Notes: generated by a model not told the origin, from the sequence alone. A stretch of 38,751 bases of DNA from an uncultured Candidatus Actinomarina sp. (GCA_902627635.1 CACOKA010000006.1:1-38751), one strand, 5' to 3'; counted from the first letter of the stretch, positions 1 to 9,063 are shown. Numbers and translations are program-made.

Positions 1-1
1 G

Positions 2-694
2 GAAATTGTTCTAATTAGGCACGGTCAGCCAAAGTGGGTCGATGGTGATCAATATGATCTTAATCCTGGTTTAACAGAACTAGGAAAAATACAAGTAGAA
101 AAATCTGCTTCGATATTTTCTGAAAATAGCTTTGATGAACTTTGGGTATCACCATTGAAAAGAGCACAGGAAACAATGTTTCCTTTTGATGAAAAAGGTG
201 TAGCTCAAAGCATTAAAACTTTTGACTGGCTTGAGGAAGCCCTTGATGATGAAGAAAAAGAGCTTTTTGGTAAGTCCGGTGGTGACATAGAAAAGTTTTT
301 TGAACAGAGAAATGCCATGTCATTCGAGCAGTGGTACGAAAGTGTTCATGGTGAATATATGAAGGGATTTAGCTCAAATATATTTAACAATCTTGATAAG
401 TATTTAAACTCGATTGGGATCACAAAAGTAAAAAATGACTTCGACTCATTGTTTAATATAGCTGAGTCCAAAATTGAAAAGCTATTAATCATTTCACATG
501 CTGGAACAATGTCAGCCTTGCTCTCGTATTTCTTAGATTTAGATTTGTTTCCTTGGACATGGCGAAAATATCTTCCAAGACATGCTGGCCATACTACCTT
601 GAAATCAAGTCAAATATCATCGGGACACTTTTTTCGATTAAAAGAATTCAATAATGTAACATTCTTAAATTCCGAAGAAGAAAAAACATATTAA
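2..694 (+). CDS. Histidine phosphatase (phosphoglycerate mutase-like) family protein, 5' truncated by window edge
   Basis: Frame of the 155..694 ORF stays open to the window start and reads EIVLIRHGQPKW...LTELGKIQVEKSA...LWVSPLKRAQET, with the RHG motif and a later ISHAGT motif. Confidence 0.85.
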   Translation, partial: EIVLIRHGQPKWVDGDQYDLNPGLTELGKIQVEKSASIFSENSFDELWVSPLKRAQETMFPFDEKGVAQSIKTFDWLEEALDDEEKELFGKSGGDIEKFFEQRNAMSFEQWYESVHGEYMKGFSSNIFNNLDKYLNSIGITKVKNDFDSLFNIAESKIEKLLIISHAGTMSALLSYFLDLDLFPWTWRKYLPRHAGHTTLKSSQISSGHFFRLKEFNNVTFLNSEEEKTY

Positions 695-719
695 AAATTA
701 AAGTAATAAAATTCTTTAT

Positions 720-1388
720 ATGCCGTATACAAAGATACTTCCTGATGTAGATATTCCGAGAAATACCCCAAGAAAAAAAAGATTTTTTCTTCAAAAATTA
801 GCATATTTCTTGTTACTTTTTGAAGATATAAAAGCTGTTGGGAGCTTTCTTGATAATAAAAGAGTTATAGTTGTTGCTGCACCTCATCAATCTTTTAAAG
901 ATGAGTATCTTATGATTCTTATGATCTTAGCTTTAGATATTAAAGTTTCCTATCTTTCTGCTAAGTGGACAATGCGTAAACTACCAAATCCTTTTACAAA
1001 TACAAAAGACATTGATAATCAAGGAATCAGTTGGCCACTAGGGTGGCTGCAGGAAAGATTATTTAAAAGGTTTGGAGCAATTCCTGTTGATAGGAAAGAA
1101 GGCTCTGGTCAGTATAATCTTGTCGTTGAGGAACTAAAGAAAATTGATAATTTTTTACTAATTGTTACTCCAGAAGGAAGGTTTGATGCAGAGAGATTTA
1201 GATCAAGCTTTGTGTATCTTGCAAAAGAACTTGAGGCTGAAGTAATGCCTGTACAAATTGACTATGAAAATAGACAATTAAAATTTTTACCATCATTTGA
1301 TATGGCTGGAACAAAAGATGAAATCATCAAAAGGATGCGATTAAAATTTGATGGTATAAGGGGTAAAAAGAAAATATTTAGAGCTTGA
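720..1388 (+). CDS. PlsC-like 1-acylglycerol-phosphate acyltransferase
   Basis: HQSFKD (HX4D) followed by FGAIPVDRKEGSG and TPEGRF motifs. Confidence 0.7.
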   Translation: MPYTKILPDVDIPRNTPRKKRFFLQKLAYFLLLFEDIKAVGSFLDNKRVIVVAAPHQSFKDEYLMILMILALDIKVSYLSAKWTMRKLPNPFTNTKDIDNQGISWPLGWLQERLFKRFGAIPVDRKEGSGQYNLVVEELKKIDNFLLIVTPEGRFDAERFRSSFVYLAKELEAEVMPVQIDYENRQLKFLPSFDMAGTKDEIIKRMRLKFDGIRGKKKIFRA

Positions 1389-2188
1389 TGGAAGAAAAAA
1401 TCTACAGCCTTATTCGTGAAAGAGGGCCATGGTTCCTTAAAAAAAATATTTTTTCTAAATTGATATTTAATTTTTTATCAAAGTATTTAAGAATTGATGA
1501 ATCTATCTATGTTGGTGACCATATACAAAGTATGTCAGGACCTGAAGCTTTTGAATGGCTTGGAGATACATATACAAAGAATTGTGAAGTAAGTGGATTA
1601 AATAATATTCCTAAAGACGGAAAATGTTTAATTGTTGCCAATCATCCAATGGGCCCTGCTGATGCTGTGGCAATGTATCATAATATCTACAAGAAAAGAA
1701 AAGATGCATTCTTTTTTGCAAATGAATTATTTGTTTATTTATTAGGTGCTTTTGATGACATGATGGCTCCTGTTGTTTGGGATAAAGAAAAACAAATACA
1801 TACAGCAACAAAAAAAACCATTGAAAGAATGAGAACATTTTTTTCTCAGGAAAGAATTGGAATATTGTTTCCATCTGGAAGATTATCAAAATTTACTATC
1901 TTTGGTTTAGAGGAAAGGCCTTGGCAAAAAACTCCTGTAAACATTGCTGAGAGAAATAATTGCTTATTAATTCCCGCATATATACAAGGACGAAATTCAT
2001 GGTTTTTTTATTTTGCTTCAATGATAAATAAACAGTTAAGAGATATATCCCAATTAAATGAACTTCTAAACAAGAAAAATAAAAAAATTAGAATAATTAT
2101 TGGTAAACCAATTTCTAGAAATCAATTACCAGAAGATGACGGTGATGCAATCAAAGAATTAAAGAAATTATCTGATTCGTTAAAGTAA
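1388..2188 (+). CDS. Lysophospholipid acyltransferase family protein
   Basis: ANHPMGPADA motif and FPSGRLS; ATGA overlap with the upstream acyltransferase stop. Confidence 0.7.
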   Translation: MEEKIYSLIRERGPWFLKKNIFSKLIFNFLSKYLRIDESIYVGDHIQSMSGPEAFEWLGDTYTKNCEVSGLNNIPKDGKCLIVANHPMGPADAVAMYHNIYKKRKDAFFFANELFVYLLGAFDDMMAPVVWDKEKQIHTATKKTIERMRTFFSQERIGILFPSGRLSKFTIFGLEERPWQKTPVNIAERNNCLLIPAYIQGRNSWFFYFASMINKQLRDISQLNELLNKKNKKIRIIIGKPISRNQLPEDDGDAIKELKKLSDSLK

Positions 2189-2195
2189 TTACTTT

Positions 2196-3185
2196 TTAGG
2201 AAACAGTCTCTCCTGTAGATGGACTAACACCAAGATTTCCCACCATATATCCAAATAGCAACGGTGTTGTTACTAATCCTCCAAGTCCATAAAATCTCCA
2301 TGAAAGCTCATAACCACCTGTTATTTCAATTAATAATATATATAACACAACAGTTAAGCCATAAAGTGAACCTACTAAAGCTGTAGATATTTGAATTTTT
2401 CTATCATGATTAGTTTTGTAATACCAAGTAGCTATTTGATTGACGAAGAAAGCTATAAACACACCTGCTATAAAAGTTCCAATTAATAATTGGAAATCTC
2501 CGAGTAAAAAAATTAAAGCTTGATACATGAATGAAATTAAGAATATTAATGCCATATTCCTTGGAGAAACATTAAATCTAATTGCATAAACAAAAACAAC
2601 CGAACCAAGCATGGCTTGAAAAAATACTGATGCTGCAGAAAATGCTTGGTAGATAAATTCATTATTTTGAAAAAACATATATGGCTCAAAAAATGGGTTC
2701 ACAAATTGAGTAATATAAACCACTAATCCATAGCTTGAAGCTAGAGCAAATATAGAAGCTGTATCTAAATATTCTCTATCTGGTCTAGATGCAAAAACGT
2801 GATCTAACATTAAAAATGCTCCTAAGAATAACATTAGGTGAGAAGGTGTAATTAATGGTTCTATGCCGACTTCAATGCCAAGAAAAGTATGCCATATAGC
2901 ATCCGAACCTCCACCAATTGCAAATATAGAAGCTCCTAATATTCCCACATCGAATTTATAATCCTTCATTTTATTTTTAACGTATACAGCAGACAAAACA
3001 ACAACGCCAAAACCTGAATATAAAATACCGTGCCATGGAGTAAAAAAAGATTCAAGCTCATCTATTACATACCTATGTGCACTGGCATCGACCCATGCTC
3101 CAATAAACATCCAAAGCATCGCAAAGATCATTAAATTTCTATATTTTGGATCGGTGATTGGAGTTGGGGACAGCTTATTGAACAT
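2196..3185 (-). CDS. Polytopic membrane protein of unknown function with His/Asp motifs in membrane segments
   Basis: 329 aa, many hydrophobic segments; WVDASAHRY, FTPWHGILYSGF, SDAIWHTFLGIE, TPSHLMLFLG. Confidence 0.7.
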   Translation of the reverse strand: MFNKLSPTPITDPKYRNLMIFAMLWMFIGAWVDASAHRYVIDELESFFTPWHGILYSGFGVVVLSAVYVKNKMKDYKFDVGILGASIFAIGGGSDAIWHTFLGIEVGIEPLITPSHLMLFLGAFLMLDHVFASRPDREYLDTASIFALASSYGLVVYITQFVNPFFEPYMFFQNNEFIYQAFSAASVFFQAMLGSVVFVYAIRFNVSPRNMALIFLISFMYQALIFLLGDFQLLIGTFIAGVFIAFFVNQIATWYYKTNHDRKIQISTALVGSLYGLTVVLYILLIEITGGYELSWRFYGLGGLVTTPLLFGYMVGNLGVSPSTGETVS

Positions 3186-3252
3186 ATAAATATTTTATCA
3201 CGAAACATTATTCAAATTTGATTGGATATCTTCTACAAAATAAAATTACTGT

Positions 3253-4416
3253 ATGGACAAATTTCAGAGGACTTTATCACTAAATAAATCAATCTTATTG
3301 GGCCTTAGTTCCATGATTGGCGCTGGTTTGTTTTTTAACATTTCACCCACATCAAAAATTGCATCGTACTCCTCAATATTGGGGTTGTTGCTTGCAGGAA
3401 CTATTGCGTACGCAAATGCTAGTTCATCTGCCCAACTTGCAAGGCTTTTCCCTGAAACAGGAGGGACTTATCTTTATGCAAAAAATGTTCTTGGGAAGTA
3501 TCCATCTTTAATTGCTGGATATTCATTTACTATTGGTAAGTTAATTAGTTGTACTGCGGTAGCTTTAACACTTGGAAATTATCTTTATCCAGAAAATCCA
3601 AAAGTTGTATCAATAATATTTATTTTTTTTGTCACACTAATAAATTATTTTGGAATCTCAAAGACTGTGAATATTGCCAGATGGTTTGTATACACAATAG
3701 TTCTAATACTTATTTTTTACATTATATCTGTTACAACCTCAAGTAATTTTTCATTTGACATACCTCTTGGAAAGGGTTTTTCATTTAAAAATCTTATTCT
3801 AAGTGGAAGTATCTGGTTCTTTGCATTTACAGGGTACTCAAGACTTGCAACATTTGGTGAAGAGGTCGATAATCCAGAGAAAATTATACCTAAGGCAATA
3901 CTTGTTGGTTTAGGAATTACATTATTTTTATATGTTTCTACATCATTTGTTACACTTGGGATTGTAAATCCAAGTATCATTGAGAATTCCTTAACTCCAT
4001 TAAAAGTGGCTTTTGACTTGAGTCGATTTTCTGAGTTTTCATATCTAATTGTTATTGCATCAACTATTGCTACAGGATCTGTGTTACTCGCTCTTTTGCC
4101 AGGTATAAGTAGGGTACTGGTGGCAATGGCAAGAGATAAAAAAATTCCAAGCTTTTTTATGACCATCCATCCAAAGCAAAATTCTGCTTATGTGGCAGAT
4201 ATATTCGTTGGTTTTATTGTTGTGGTTGGTATTTTAAATTTTGATGTATTGTTAGCTGTAAAATTGAGTGCGATATTTATATTAATTTATTATTCAATTA
4301 CAAATATTTGTGTCATTAAACTTGAAAAATCTAAAAGAATATTTCCTATATATATATCTGTATATGGACTACTTCTTTGTGTTATTCTTGGAATCTTTCT
4401 TGTAATTTATTTTTAA
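3253..4416 (+). CDS. APC superfamily amino acid permease
   Basis: SMIGAGLFF near N-terminus, LARLFPETGGTYLYAKNVLG, about 10-12 hydrophobic segments. Confidence 0.85.
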   Translation: MDKFQRTLSLNKSILLGLSSMIGAGLFFNISPTSKIASYSSILGLLLAGTIAYANASSSAQLARLFPETGGTYLYAKNVLGKYPSLIAGYSFTIGKLISCTAVALTLGNYLYPENPKVVSIIFIFFVTLINYFGISKTVNIARWFVYTIVLILIFYIISVTTSSNFSFDIPLGKGFSFKNLILSGSIWFFAFTGYSRLATFGEEVDNPEKIIPKAILVGLGITLFLYVSTSFVTLGIVNPSIIENSLTPLKVAFDLSRFSEFSYLIVIASTIATGSVLLALLPGISRVLVAMARDKKIPSFFMTIHPKQNSAYVADIFVGFIVVVGILNFDVLLAVKLSAIFILIYYSITNICVIKLEKSKRIFPIYISVYGLLLCVILGIFLVIYF

Positions 4417-4442
4417 ATCTGATCGGAGTTATTCTTATAAAT

Positions 4443-4523
4443 ATGGATGTTAAAAGAATTGTTGCTCTTGCTTTTGTTCTCCTAATCCCTATGTTTGTAG
4501 GGTTTCTATATTTGGTTCTCTAG
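4443..4523 (+). CDS. Candidate 26-aa single-TM microprotein MDVKRIVALAFVLLIPMFVGFLYLVL
   Basis: ATG...TAG read directly; hydrophobic; TATTCT followed by 7 nt before ATG suggests a leaderless promoter. Confidence 0.4.
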   Translation: MDVKRIVALAFVLLIPMFVGFLYLVL

Positions 4524-4600
4524 TTTCACAAACTTAATTATTATGTGAAAATTATTGCACAATCTTGCACGTTTGTGATTTTATATCTATAATTAATAAA

Positions 4601-4663
4601 TAGGCCGACTGCTTGTATGCGTTATTGAGTCACTCAAACACTCTTCCAAATGTAGTTGGCCTA
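4601..4663. other. Long-stem inverted repeat (possible RNA structure or operator)
   Basis: TAGGCCGACTGC (4601-4612) pairs with GTAGTTGGCCTA (4652-4663): 12 bp with two G-U pairs on the + strand; loop contains TTGAGTCACTCAA. Confidence 0.55.
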
Positions 4664-4680
4664 TGCCCTAAAATAATCTT

Positions 4681-5172
4681 ATGAATAATATTCTATCTAT
4701 CAAGAGAACTAAGAATCTTGATTTTCCAAGAGATGAAGTATGGAATTTAATAACTACTCCAAATTATTTAAATGAGACTCATCCATTTTGTAAAAACAAT
4801 ACTGTTGTCAGATGGCCAGGTATCGGATCAAAAGATATTTTAGAGTATCTAAGTGGGCTTACATTTGAAAGAGAGTTTACTCAATGGGATGAAAATGGTT
4901 ATGACTTAATAATTGGAACCAAGAATGGAAAAAAGTCGAGAGTGAAATGGAGGCTATCAGGTAATGAAGAATTATCTGAATTATCTATTGAGATTAACAC
5001 CTACCCCCTTAAAAAATTTCCCGGTCCTTTGTATATAATTCCCTTTATTTTTCAAATTAATCCTATGTTGAATCGATATCTAGATTCAGTTTTAGGAGGT
5101 ATTGAATATTTTTTACAATATAAAAAACCTGTTCCAAGAAATCATTTTGGAACTCATAAATGGTTTTCTTAA
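4681..5172 (+). CDS. SRPBCC (START-like) family protein
   Basis: N-terminal pattern FPRDEVWNLITTPNYLNETHPFCKNN...WPGIGSKD typical of SRPBCC folds. Confidence 0.6.
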   Translation: MNNILSIKRTKNLDFPRDEVWNLITTPNYLNETHPFCKNNTVVRWPGIGSKDILEYLSGLTFEREFTQWDENGYDLIIGTKNGKKSRVKWRLSGNEELSELSIEINTYPLKKFPGPLYIIPFIFQINPMLNRYLDSVLGGIEYFLQYKKPVPRNHFGTHKWFS

Positions 5173-5173
5173 G

Positions 5174-5212
5174 TTATTTTTCGTCTTCGCATCCACACTC
5201 TGGACAAAACAT
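5174..5212 (-). CDS. Candidate 12-aa Cys-rich microprotein MFCPECGCEDEK
   Basis: ORF read directly; AAGGAG Shine-Dalgarno 5 nt before ATG, overlapping the end of the upstream PPOX gene. Confidence 0.35.
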   Translation of the reverse strand: MFCPECGCEDEK

Positions 5213-5214
5213 AT

Positions 5215-5583
5215 CTACTCCTTTTCTTCAATTTTAATTATTGCACGATTTTCGTTAGAACCTCTAATAAACATTTTAGACATTGATCCATACTTTTTTA
5301 TGATTGTATTAAGGGCTGCTTGTTTCTTTTCTTCATCATAAATTATTGACGCTCTTACCTCAAGCGGTTCAGAAAGCACACTACTGCCAATTTGATCTGT
5401 AACATAAATTGTTGCTCTTCCATTGTTATTTATTCTTTTCACTTTTCCTGCTGATTTACTTGAAGTAATAACTAAGTAATTTTCGTATGCTGCAACCCAT
5501 ACTGGAGTTTTCACGGAGGTGTCATTTCTTTTATATGTGATTAAATTGATATATTCTTGGTCTGCAAAATCTAAAAGGTTCAT
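5215..5583 (-). CDS. PPOX-class (F420-dependent-like, Rv2061-type) oxidoreductase
   Basis: YINLITYKRNDTSVKTPVWVAAYENYLVITSSKSAGKVKRINNNGRATIYVTD matches the split-barrel flavin/F420 family pattern. Confidence 0.75.
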   Translation of the reverse strand: MNLLDFADQEYINLITYKRNDTSVKTPVWVAAYENYLVITSSKSAGKVKRINNNGRATIYVTDQIGSSVLSEPLEVRASIIYDEEKKQAALNTIIKKYGSMSKMFIRGSNENRAIIKIEEKE

Positions 5584-5585
5584 GT

Positions 5586-5714
5586 TTAAAAATAATTTAG
5601 TAATAGTGATGGTAATTGAATTAATCTTCGAGCAATGTAGGAATCAGAAAATATTAAAAAAAATATGAGTAATGACAAAATTATAAATCTAAACAATAAT
5701 CTCCTCTGGTGCAT
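5586..5714 (-). CDS. Candidate 42-aa single-TM protein MHQRRLLFRFIILSLLIFFLIFSDSYIARRLIQLPSLLLNYF
   Basis: Starts 5 nt after the acyltransferase stop and ends 2 nt before the PPOX start; sub-ORF of the 5586..5801 track ORF. Confidence 0.4.
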   Translation of the reverse strand: MHQRRLLFRFIILSLLIFFLIFSDSYIARRLIQLPSLLLNYF

Positions 5715-5719
5715 ATTAA

Positions 5720-6808
5720 CTATTTGTTTCTTAAACCAAATAGCGGTCTTAAAACCTTGATATTTTTTATTGAATGATAAATAGTTAAGCTTAAAAAACA
5801 TATTAAAAACAAAACAAGAGGGAACTTAACTATTGGATGAATGTCAATTTCTGAAAAAAAGTACATTAATGACATTTGTACAGGTAAATGAACAATATAT
5901 AAAGGATAAACAGCTGTTTTATAGTAAGTTAATTGGGGCGAATCATTATTTAGATAAACAGCTGCTAAACCTAACAATAAAAATATAAAGTTAAATGATT
6001 CAAATGCTAAAAGTCGATTATCTAACGCATAACCATTTTCAAAATTGTTAAACAATCTATATAGATAAGACCCTGTTGCAAAAAATAAATGTATTCGCCA
6101 ATTTCTTTTATTTGATTCCCAGAATGATTCTTCCTGAGAAGTTAAAATTATTCCAATTAAAAACCATAAAAAACCTAGCAGTAGTCCATGATCAGTGTTT
6201 GCATATTCGTTGTAGTAATCACCATATGTTTCTGTATAAAACCTCTGTGAATTTAGATAATCTCCTTCCGCTACGATAGGTATTGCAAATACAAATATTC
6301 CTCCAGGTTTGTTTAATATTTTCGAGAAAAAATTTTTTGTAGAAAATAAATTTAAAACTGGAACAATCAGTAAACAATAAATTATTAGGTTAATTAAAAA
6401 CCATAGATGAAGACCGTTATACTCAAATGCTAAAAGAATTGCTTCAATGAAATTGATATCAAACTTAAAATATTTTCCTGTTATGAAAGCTGATGAGCTT
6501 GCAAAAAATAGTGTTCCAAATATCCAAGGTAAACCAATAATTTTTCCCCTCTCTTTTAGGATTTCTAATTTCTTTCTTTTTTGAAATGAAAGCCTTAAAG
6601 CAATTCCTGCAATAAGAAAAACTAAGGGTATTCTCCAAGTATTCATTAAATTCAATAATGGCCATATTTCATCAGTCACTTTTTTATTCTTAACAAAAAG
6701 AATATATGGTGCCACTGAAGTGAATGACAAACCAAGATGATAAATTATTAAAAGAAAAAGAGCTATTGACCTTAATGCATCAATATCATATCTTCTTTTG
6801 TCCAGCAT
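5720..6808 (-). CDS. Acyltransferase 3 (OafA/YrhL-type) membrane protein
   Basis: RRYDIDALRSIALFLLIIYHLG signature; about 10 TM segments. Confidence 0.8.
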   Translation of the reverse strand: MLDKRRYDIDALRSIALFLLIIYHLGLSFTSVAPYILFVKNKKVTDEIWPLLNLMNTWRIPLVFLIAGIALRLSFQKRKKLEILKERGKIIGLPWIFGTLFFASSSAFITGKYFKFDINFIEAILLAFEYNGLHLWFLINLIIYCLLIVPVLNLFSTKNFFSKILNKPGGIFVFAIPIVAEGDYLNSQRFYTETYGDYYNEYANTDHGLLLGFLWFLIGIILTSQEESFWESNKRNWRIHLFFATGSYLYRLFNNFENGYALDNRLLAFESFNFIFLLLGLAAVYLNNDSPQLTYYKTAVYPLYIVHLPVQMSLMYFFSEIDIHPIVKFPLVLFLICFLSLTIYHSIKNIKVLRPLFGLRNK

Positions 6809-6830
6809 ATATTAAATATTAAAGGACTCT

Positions 6831-7475
6831 TTAATTTATTGATTTTCCAGCTTTGAAGTCTACAAACTGTCTGATCGCATACGGTTCACCATAATAGTCA
6901 GTAAATTCGTCCATAAGTGGCATGAACTTTTCATATACATTTTCATTGGCATTAAGTTTTTCATCAAAACTATGCTTTGCATCATGGGAATTCCAAAATT
7001 CAAACAAAACAACTGATTTTTCGTCAATTTTAATTGATCCATAAGAAATAATTCCCTCATCCCCTTCAAGTTTTGGTAAATAAATTTCTTTTTGAAGATT
7101 CATATATTCATCAGCATTTTTTACATCTAATTTTGCAAATGCCAAAAACATAGTATCTTTTGGATCATCAACTAACGAATCCTTTAAATTCTTACCAGTA
7201 AACAATTCACCTTCATAGACTCTTGGAAAACTTGCAAGTAGGTCTTGGATTTGCAACAAATTTTCGTTTCTAATTTGTGCAAATTTTTCTGCAGTCTCCT
7301 TATCCTTCATAAATGCAATACCAAGGTTTACATTATCTTTTGGATTGAAGAAGGCAATAGAATACATGTCTCCTTTTAGTACTTCTAAAGCTGGAAAGCC
7401 AGTATTTTCAAAAAAATCTTTAAGTTCTCCTAGCTTTCCTTCTTTAAACAGTATTGTTACCGCAACAGCATACAT
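6831..7475 (-). CDS. Tandem dimeric alpha/beta-barrel (ABM-like) domain protein
   Basis: Two similar halves: MYAVAVTILFKEGKLGELKDFFENTGFP... and DTMFLAFAKLDVKNADEYMNLQKEIYLPKL...VVLFEFWNSHDAKHSFDEKL. Confidence 0.55.
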   Translation of the reverse strand: MYAVAVTILFKEGKLGELKDFFENTGFPALEVLKGDMYSIAFFNPKDNVNLGIAFMKDKETAEKFAQIRNENLLQIQDLLASFPRVYEGELFTGKNLKDSLVDDPKDTMFLAFAKLDVKNADEYMNLQKEIYLPKLEGDEGIISYGSIKIDEKSVVLFEFWNSHDAKHSFDEKLNANENVYEKFMPLMDEFTDYYGEPYAIRQFVDFKAGKSIN

Positions 7476-7477
7476 GC

Positions 7478-8020
7478 TTAGGCGTTTGGTTCAGCGCTTA
7501 CCATTGCGTTTCTCAATGCTATCCAGAAAACAATTATTAACGGAAATGCTGTGTCTGCAAGGTCATGTAGATCATTTCTATCTACAAGAGTGAATATAGC
7601 AGCTAAAATTTGAGACGTACCTCCTAGTAAAGTCGCATAAAGACCCCATTTTGGAAGAACTGATTTATAACCCCAAAATGCAATGAAATGATATAAACCA
7701 ATAAAGAAATGTGTTCCAACAATATAAATATCTAACTCCAGACCTTGCCTAGTTGACTCAAATGCAGTGTAAGAATCTGTAATGCTTTGTACCGAAGCTA
7801 TTAACAAAAAAGGAAACATTAGTGACCTTTCTTGAGCTGTCAAAAGCTTCAAAGAGTAGTACAGAAATATAATTGCAAGAATTGGAAAGAATCCTTGAAG
7901 TAATCCCAATAATTCAAAATTTTCTGTACCAAAAGCAACTCCTATAGCTATGAAGCTAACAATAAAAACATTCGCTAAAGGTCTTGCAATTCTTAAGTCT
8001 TCTTGTGTTAATTTAAACAT
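7478..8020 (-). CDS. Uncharacterised multi-TM membrane protein (180 aa)
   Basis: 5-6 hydrophobic segments; strong SD (AGGAG) before ATG; tightly packed in operon. Confidence 0.75.
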   Translation of the reverse strand: MFKLTQEDLRIARPLANVFIVSFIAIGVAFGTENFELLGLLQGFFPILAIIFLYYSLKLLTAQERSLMFPFLLIASVQSITDSYTAFESTRQGLELDIYIVGTHFFIGLYHFIAFWGYKSVLPKWGLYATLLGGTSQILAAIFTLVDRNDLHDLADTAFPLIIVFWIALRNAMVSAEPNA

Positions 8021-8028
8021 GCTATCTC

Positions 8029-8388
8029 CTATCCATTCGTATTAGATATATTCATACCACCAATAGCAAGTTCCATATCCTTACCATTTTCCTGATCATA
8101 AGTCTCAGCTGATATACCTGTTCTTTCTTCTACCTTCGCTTCAAATTCCTTATTCCCAGCGTCAACATCATAAGTTTTCAACCATGCATCTCTTGACTCT
8201 TTAGAGGGAAATAGATTTATAGCAACATAGTAGACACCATCATCTTGTTGTTGATAAGCCCAATAGAATTTTGCACCTGTTGCATCAACAAATTCTTTTG
8301 AATATTCATTCCAAACATCTTTCCATACTTGATAAACCTCATCATTATGTTGTTTGTATTTTGTTATGTTGATTGATATTTGCTCCAT
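8029..8388 (-). CDS. Small soluble ABM-like/ferredoxin-like protein (119 aa)
   Basis: SINITKYKQHNDEVYQVWKDVWNEYSKEF...YYVAINLFPSKESRDAWLKTY; GGAG upstream of ATG. Confidence 0.55.
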   Translation of the reverse strand: MEQISINITKYKQHNDEVYQVWKDVWNEYSKEFVDATGAKFYWAYQQQDDGVYYVAINLFPSKESRDAWLKTYDVDAGNKEFEAKVEERTGISAETYDQENGKDMELAIGGMNISNTNG

Positions 8389-8390
8389 AA

Positions 8391-9044
8391 TTATTTACTC
8401 CAATCTGATAATTTACCAGCTGGAAAGCTGGCCATATTTCTCCAGATGCTACATTCTCCAGTAACAATTGTTGGAGGCGTTTTAATATAATTTTGTGCAT
8501 CAGCCATAATTTTTTGAAACGATTCTGCTGATGCATCAAGGGCTTCTTGGCTATCCCAATTACTTACCGTAATTGATTTACCACCAATATCTACAGCAAA
8601 AGCACCCAGTAATCCTTCAGTACCCTCATATCCTGCATAAACAGTATTTTGCAACCAATCCATTCCTTCGTCATATTTTTCTTCAATATACTCAGCACCA
8701 TAACCAATTCGAACAACAAAAGATTGTCCTTGTCTGTCACCTTTCATGATGTTTACATATTGTTGACCCGCAGTCATTTTTCCAAAAGAAATTTCTGGTG
8801 GTCCTGCGGCAAGATCTTTTAAGCCTCCTAAAGCCTCAGACAATCGCTCGCTTGATGCATTCATTGCGTCTTCAGTTAGCCAAGTTGACCAGGACATAAG
8901 CTGACCATCACTATTTTCACACAACGCAACTTGTAATAATCCAGGTACCTCCATAAATTCATCCACTTTTTCTTCTGCATAGGATATTGCGTCTCCCATT
9001 TTGCCTTCTTGTATTGGGACAAGTGTCAATCTAAAAAACAACAT
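8391..9044 (-). CDS. Tandem dimeric alpha/beta-barrel (ABM-like) domain protein (217 aa)
   Basis: Internal duplication: WSTWLTEDAMNASSERLSEALGGLKDLAAGPPEISFGKM vs VSNWDSQEALDASAESFQKIMADAQNYIKTPPTIVTGEC; AAAGGAG SD. Confidence 0.6.
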   Translation of the reverse strand: MLFFRLTLVPIQEGKMGDAISYAEEKVDEFMEVPGLLQVALCENSDGQLMSWSTWLTEDAMNASSERLSEALGGLKDLAAGPPEISFGKMTAGQQYVNIMKGDRQGQSFVVRIGYGAEYIEEKYDEGMDWLQNTVYAGYEGTEGLLGAFAVDIGGKSITVSNWDSQEALDASAESFQKIMADAQNYIKTPPTIVTGECSIWRNMASFPAGKLSDWSK

Positions 9045-9063
9045 ATTAACTCCTTTCTGTTTT

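Noticed and set aside
1611-1889. Minus-strand 92-aa ORF
   Set aside because: Antisense to the second acyltransferase; low-complexity Phe-rich shadow ORF.
3717-4166. Minus-strand 149-aa ORF
   Set aside because: Antisense to the APC permease; no recognisable protein features.
5102-5341. + strand 79-aa ORF
   Set aside because: Overlaps the SRPBCC C-terminus and runs antisense to the PPOX gene; no motif.
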